Assembly (NCBI GenBank): GCA_025458125.1
Contig: JALOTA010000012.1
Span: 1 to 38,018, forward strand
Direction of reading: 5' to 3'
Source: Hyphomicrobium sp.
Lineage (GTDB): Bacteria > Pseudomonadota > Alphaproteobacteria > Rhizobiales > Hyphomicrobiaceae
Length of the DNA: 38,018 bases
Position numbers and translations under genes: made by a program. Below the pieces are notes generated by a model that ran no database searches, was not told the DNA's origin, and worked only from the letters and a program-made list of their open reading frames with translations. Positions 37,230 to 38,018 of this stretch are shown piece after piece. Numbering within the stretch: the stretch's first letter is position 1; each line of letters opens with the position of its first letter.

Positions 37230-38018
37230 TTACCCCGCGCCTGTCTTGGAAGCCGATGGCGCAGGCGTGCGTCCGAAGTTCGGCGCGGGCGTATCCTGTC
37301 CGGCCTGGATCACCCCACGCCGGATCGCACGCGCATCTCCGAAAAGCTTCTGCAGGGTTTCCCCGTCGCCAAACCGGATGGCGCGCTGCAGGGCGGTCAG
37401 GTCTTCGGTGAAGCGCCCGAGCATTTCCAGCACCGCCTCCTTGTTGTTCAGGAAGACGTCGCGCCACATGACCGGATCGGACGCCGCAATACGCGTGAAA
37501 TCGCGAAAACCGCCGGCCGAGAACTTGATCACCTCGCTATCCGTCACGCGCTCCAGATGCGCGGCCGTATTGACGATGTTGAACGCAATCAGATGCGGCA
37601 GATGCGAAGTGATCGCCAGAACGAGATCGTGATGGTCGGGCGCCATGACCTCGACGTTCGAGCCGAGCTTCTGCCAGAACACGCGCAGCTTCTCGACTGC
37701 ATCAGGGTCCGTGTGCGCTTCGGGCGTCAGAATGCACCAGCGCCCGTCGAACAGTTCCGCAAAACCCGATTCCGGCCCGGACTGTTCTGTGCCCGCGATC
37801 GGATGTCCTGCAACGAAATGGACCCCCTCAGGCACATGAGGAGCCACATCCCGCACGATCGAGCCCTTGACGGACCCCACATCCGTCAGGATCGCGCCAC
37901 GCTTCAAAACCGGCGCGATCTCCGCCGCGATCGGTCCGCACAATCCTACGGGAACGCACAGAATGACGAGATCGGCCCCCGCCGCCGCTTCCCGGGCGGT
38001 TGCGAAGCCTTCATCGAT
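37230..38018 (-). CDS. tyrC: Prephenate/arogenate dehydrogenase (5' end beyond the window)
   Basis: Reading open to the right edge: ...ADLVILCVPVGLCGPIAAEIAPVLKRGAILTDVGSVKGSIVRD...VAGHPIAGTEQSGPESGFAELFDGRWCILTP. Confidence 0.92.
   Translation of the reverse strand: MDEGFATAREAAAGADLVILCVPVGLCGPIAAEIAPVLKRGAILTDVGSVKGSIVRDVAPHVPEGVHFVAGHPIAGTEQSGPESGFAELFDGRWCILTPEAHTDPDAVEKLRVFWQKLGSNVEVMAPDHHDLVLAITSHLPHLIAFNIVNTAAHLERVTDSEVIKFSAGGFRDFTRIAASDPVMWRDVFLNNKEAVLEMLGRFTEDLTALQRAIRFGDGETLQKLFGDARAIRRGVIQAGQDTPAPNFGRTPAPSASKTGAG

Noticed and set aside
1-38018. CRISPR array, prophage, transposon or toxin-antitoxin module
   Set aside because: No regularly spaced repeats, integrase/transposase motifs, terminal repeats or toxin-antitoxin pairs were recognised.

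Overview
The window reads as a high-GC alphaproteobacterial (probably Rhizobiales-like) chromosomal segment, almost fully packed with housekeeping and transport genes. I found no phage, transposon, CRISPR or classical defence island. Left to right: tRNA-Ala(CGC); YggT, DUF167 and FolD; two tandem CDP-alcohol phosphatidyltransferases; a disrupted HAD phosphatase; an FNR-type regulator; MoeB/ThiF; an ethanolamine-permease-like APC transporter; CysK, Dut and CoaBC; a PCu(A)C copper chaperone; HpcH/HpaI aldolase; a two-subunit sodium/solute symporter; GlpD; an M15-type peptidase; a ferric-iron ABC importer (SBP, Cys-rich unknown protein, fused permease, no ATPase); an orphan histidine kinase; tRNA-His(GTG); an orphan TRAP SBP; a degenerate subtilase-like protein; an OFA-family MFS transporter; MoaA; a sarcosine oxidase-like protein; a CpdR-like receiver; Hpt; FtsE/FtsX; YdcF; PlsC; class II ribonucleotide reductase; a conserved hypothetical; ChaC-like GGCT; and partial TyrC. 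I see no convincing wholly new multi-gene system. The best leads are: (1) the uncharacterised Cys-rich protein inside an ATPase-less iron importer operon behind an Irr-box-like palindrome; (2) a secreted subtilisin-like protein that appears to lack the catalytic triad; (3) helically phased ACAT repeats leading into a near-consensus promoter of the class II RNR gene; (4) a HAD phosphatase with an internal deletion plus frameshift next to two CDP-alcohol phosphatidyltransferases. All calls come from reading sequence and motifs; no database search was run.
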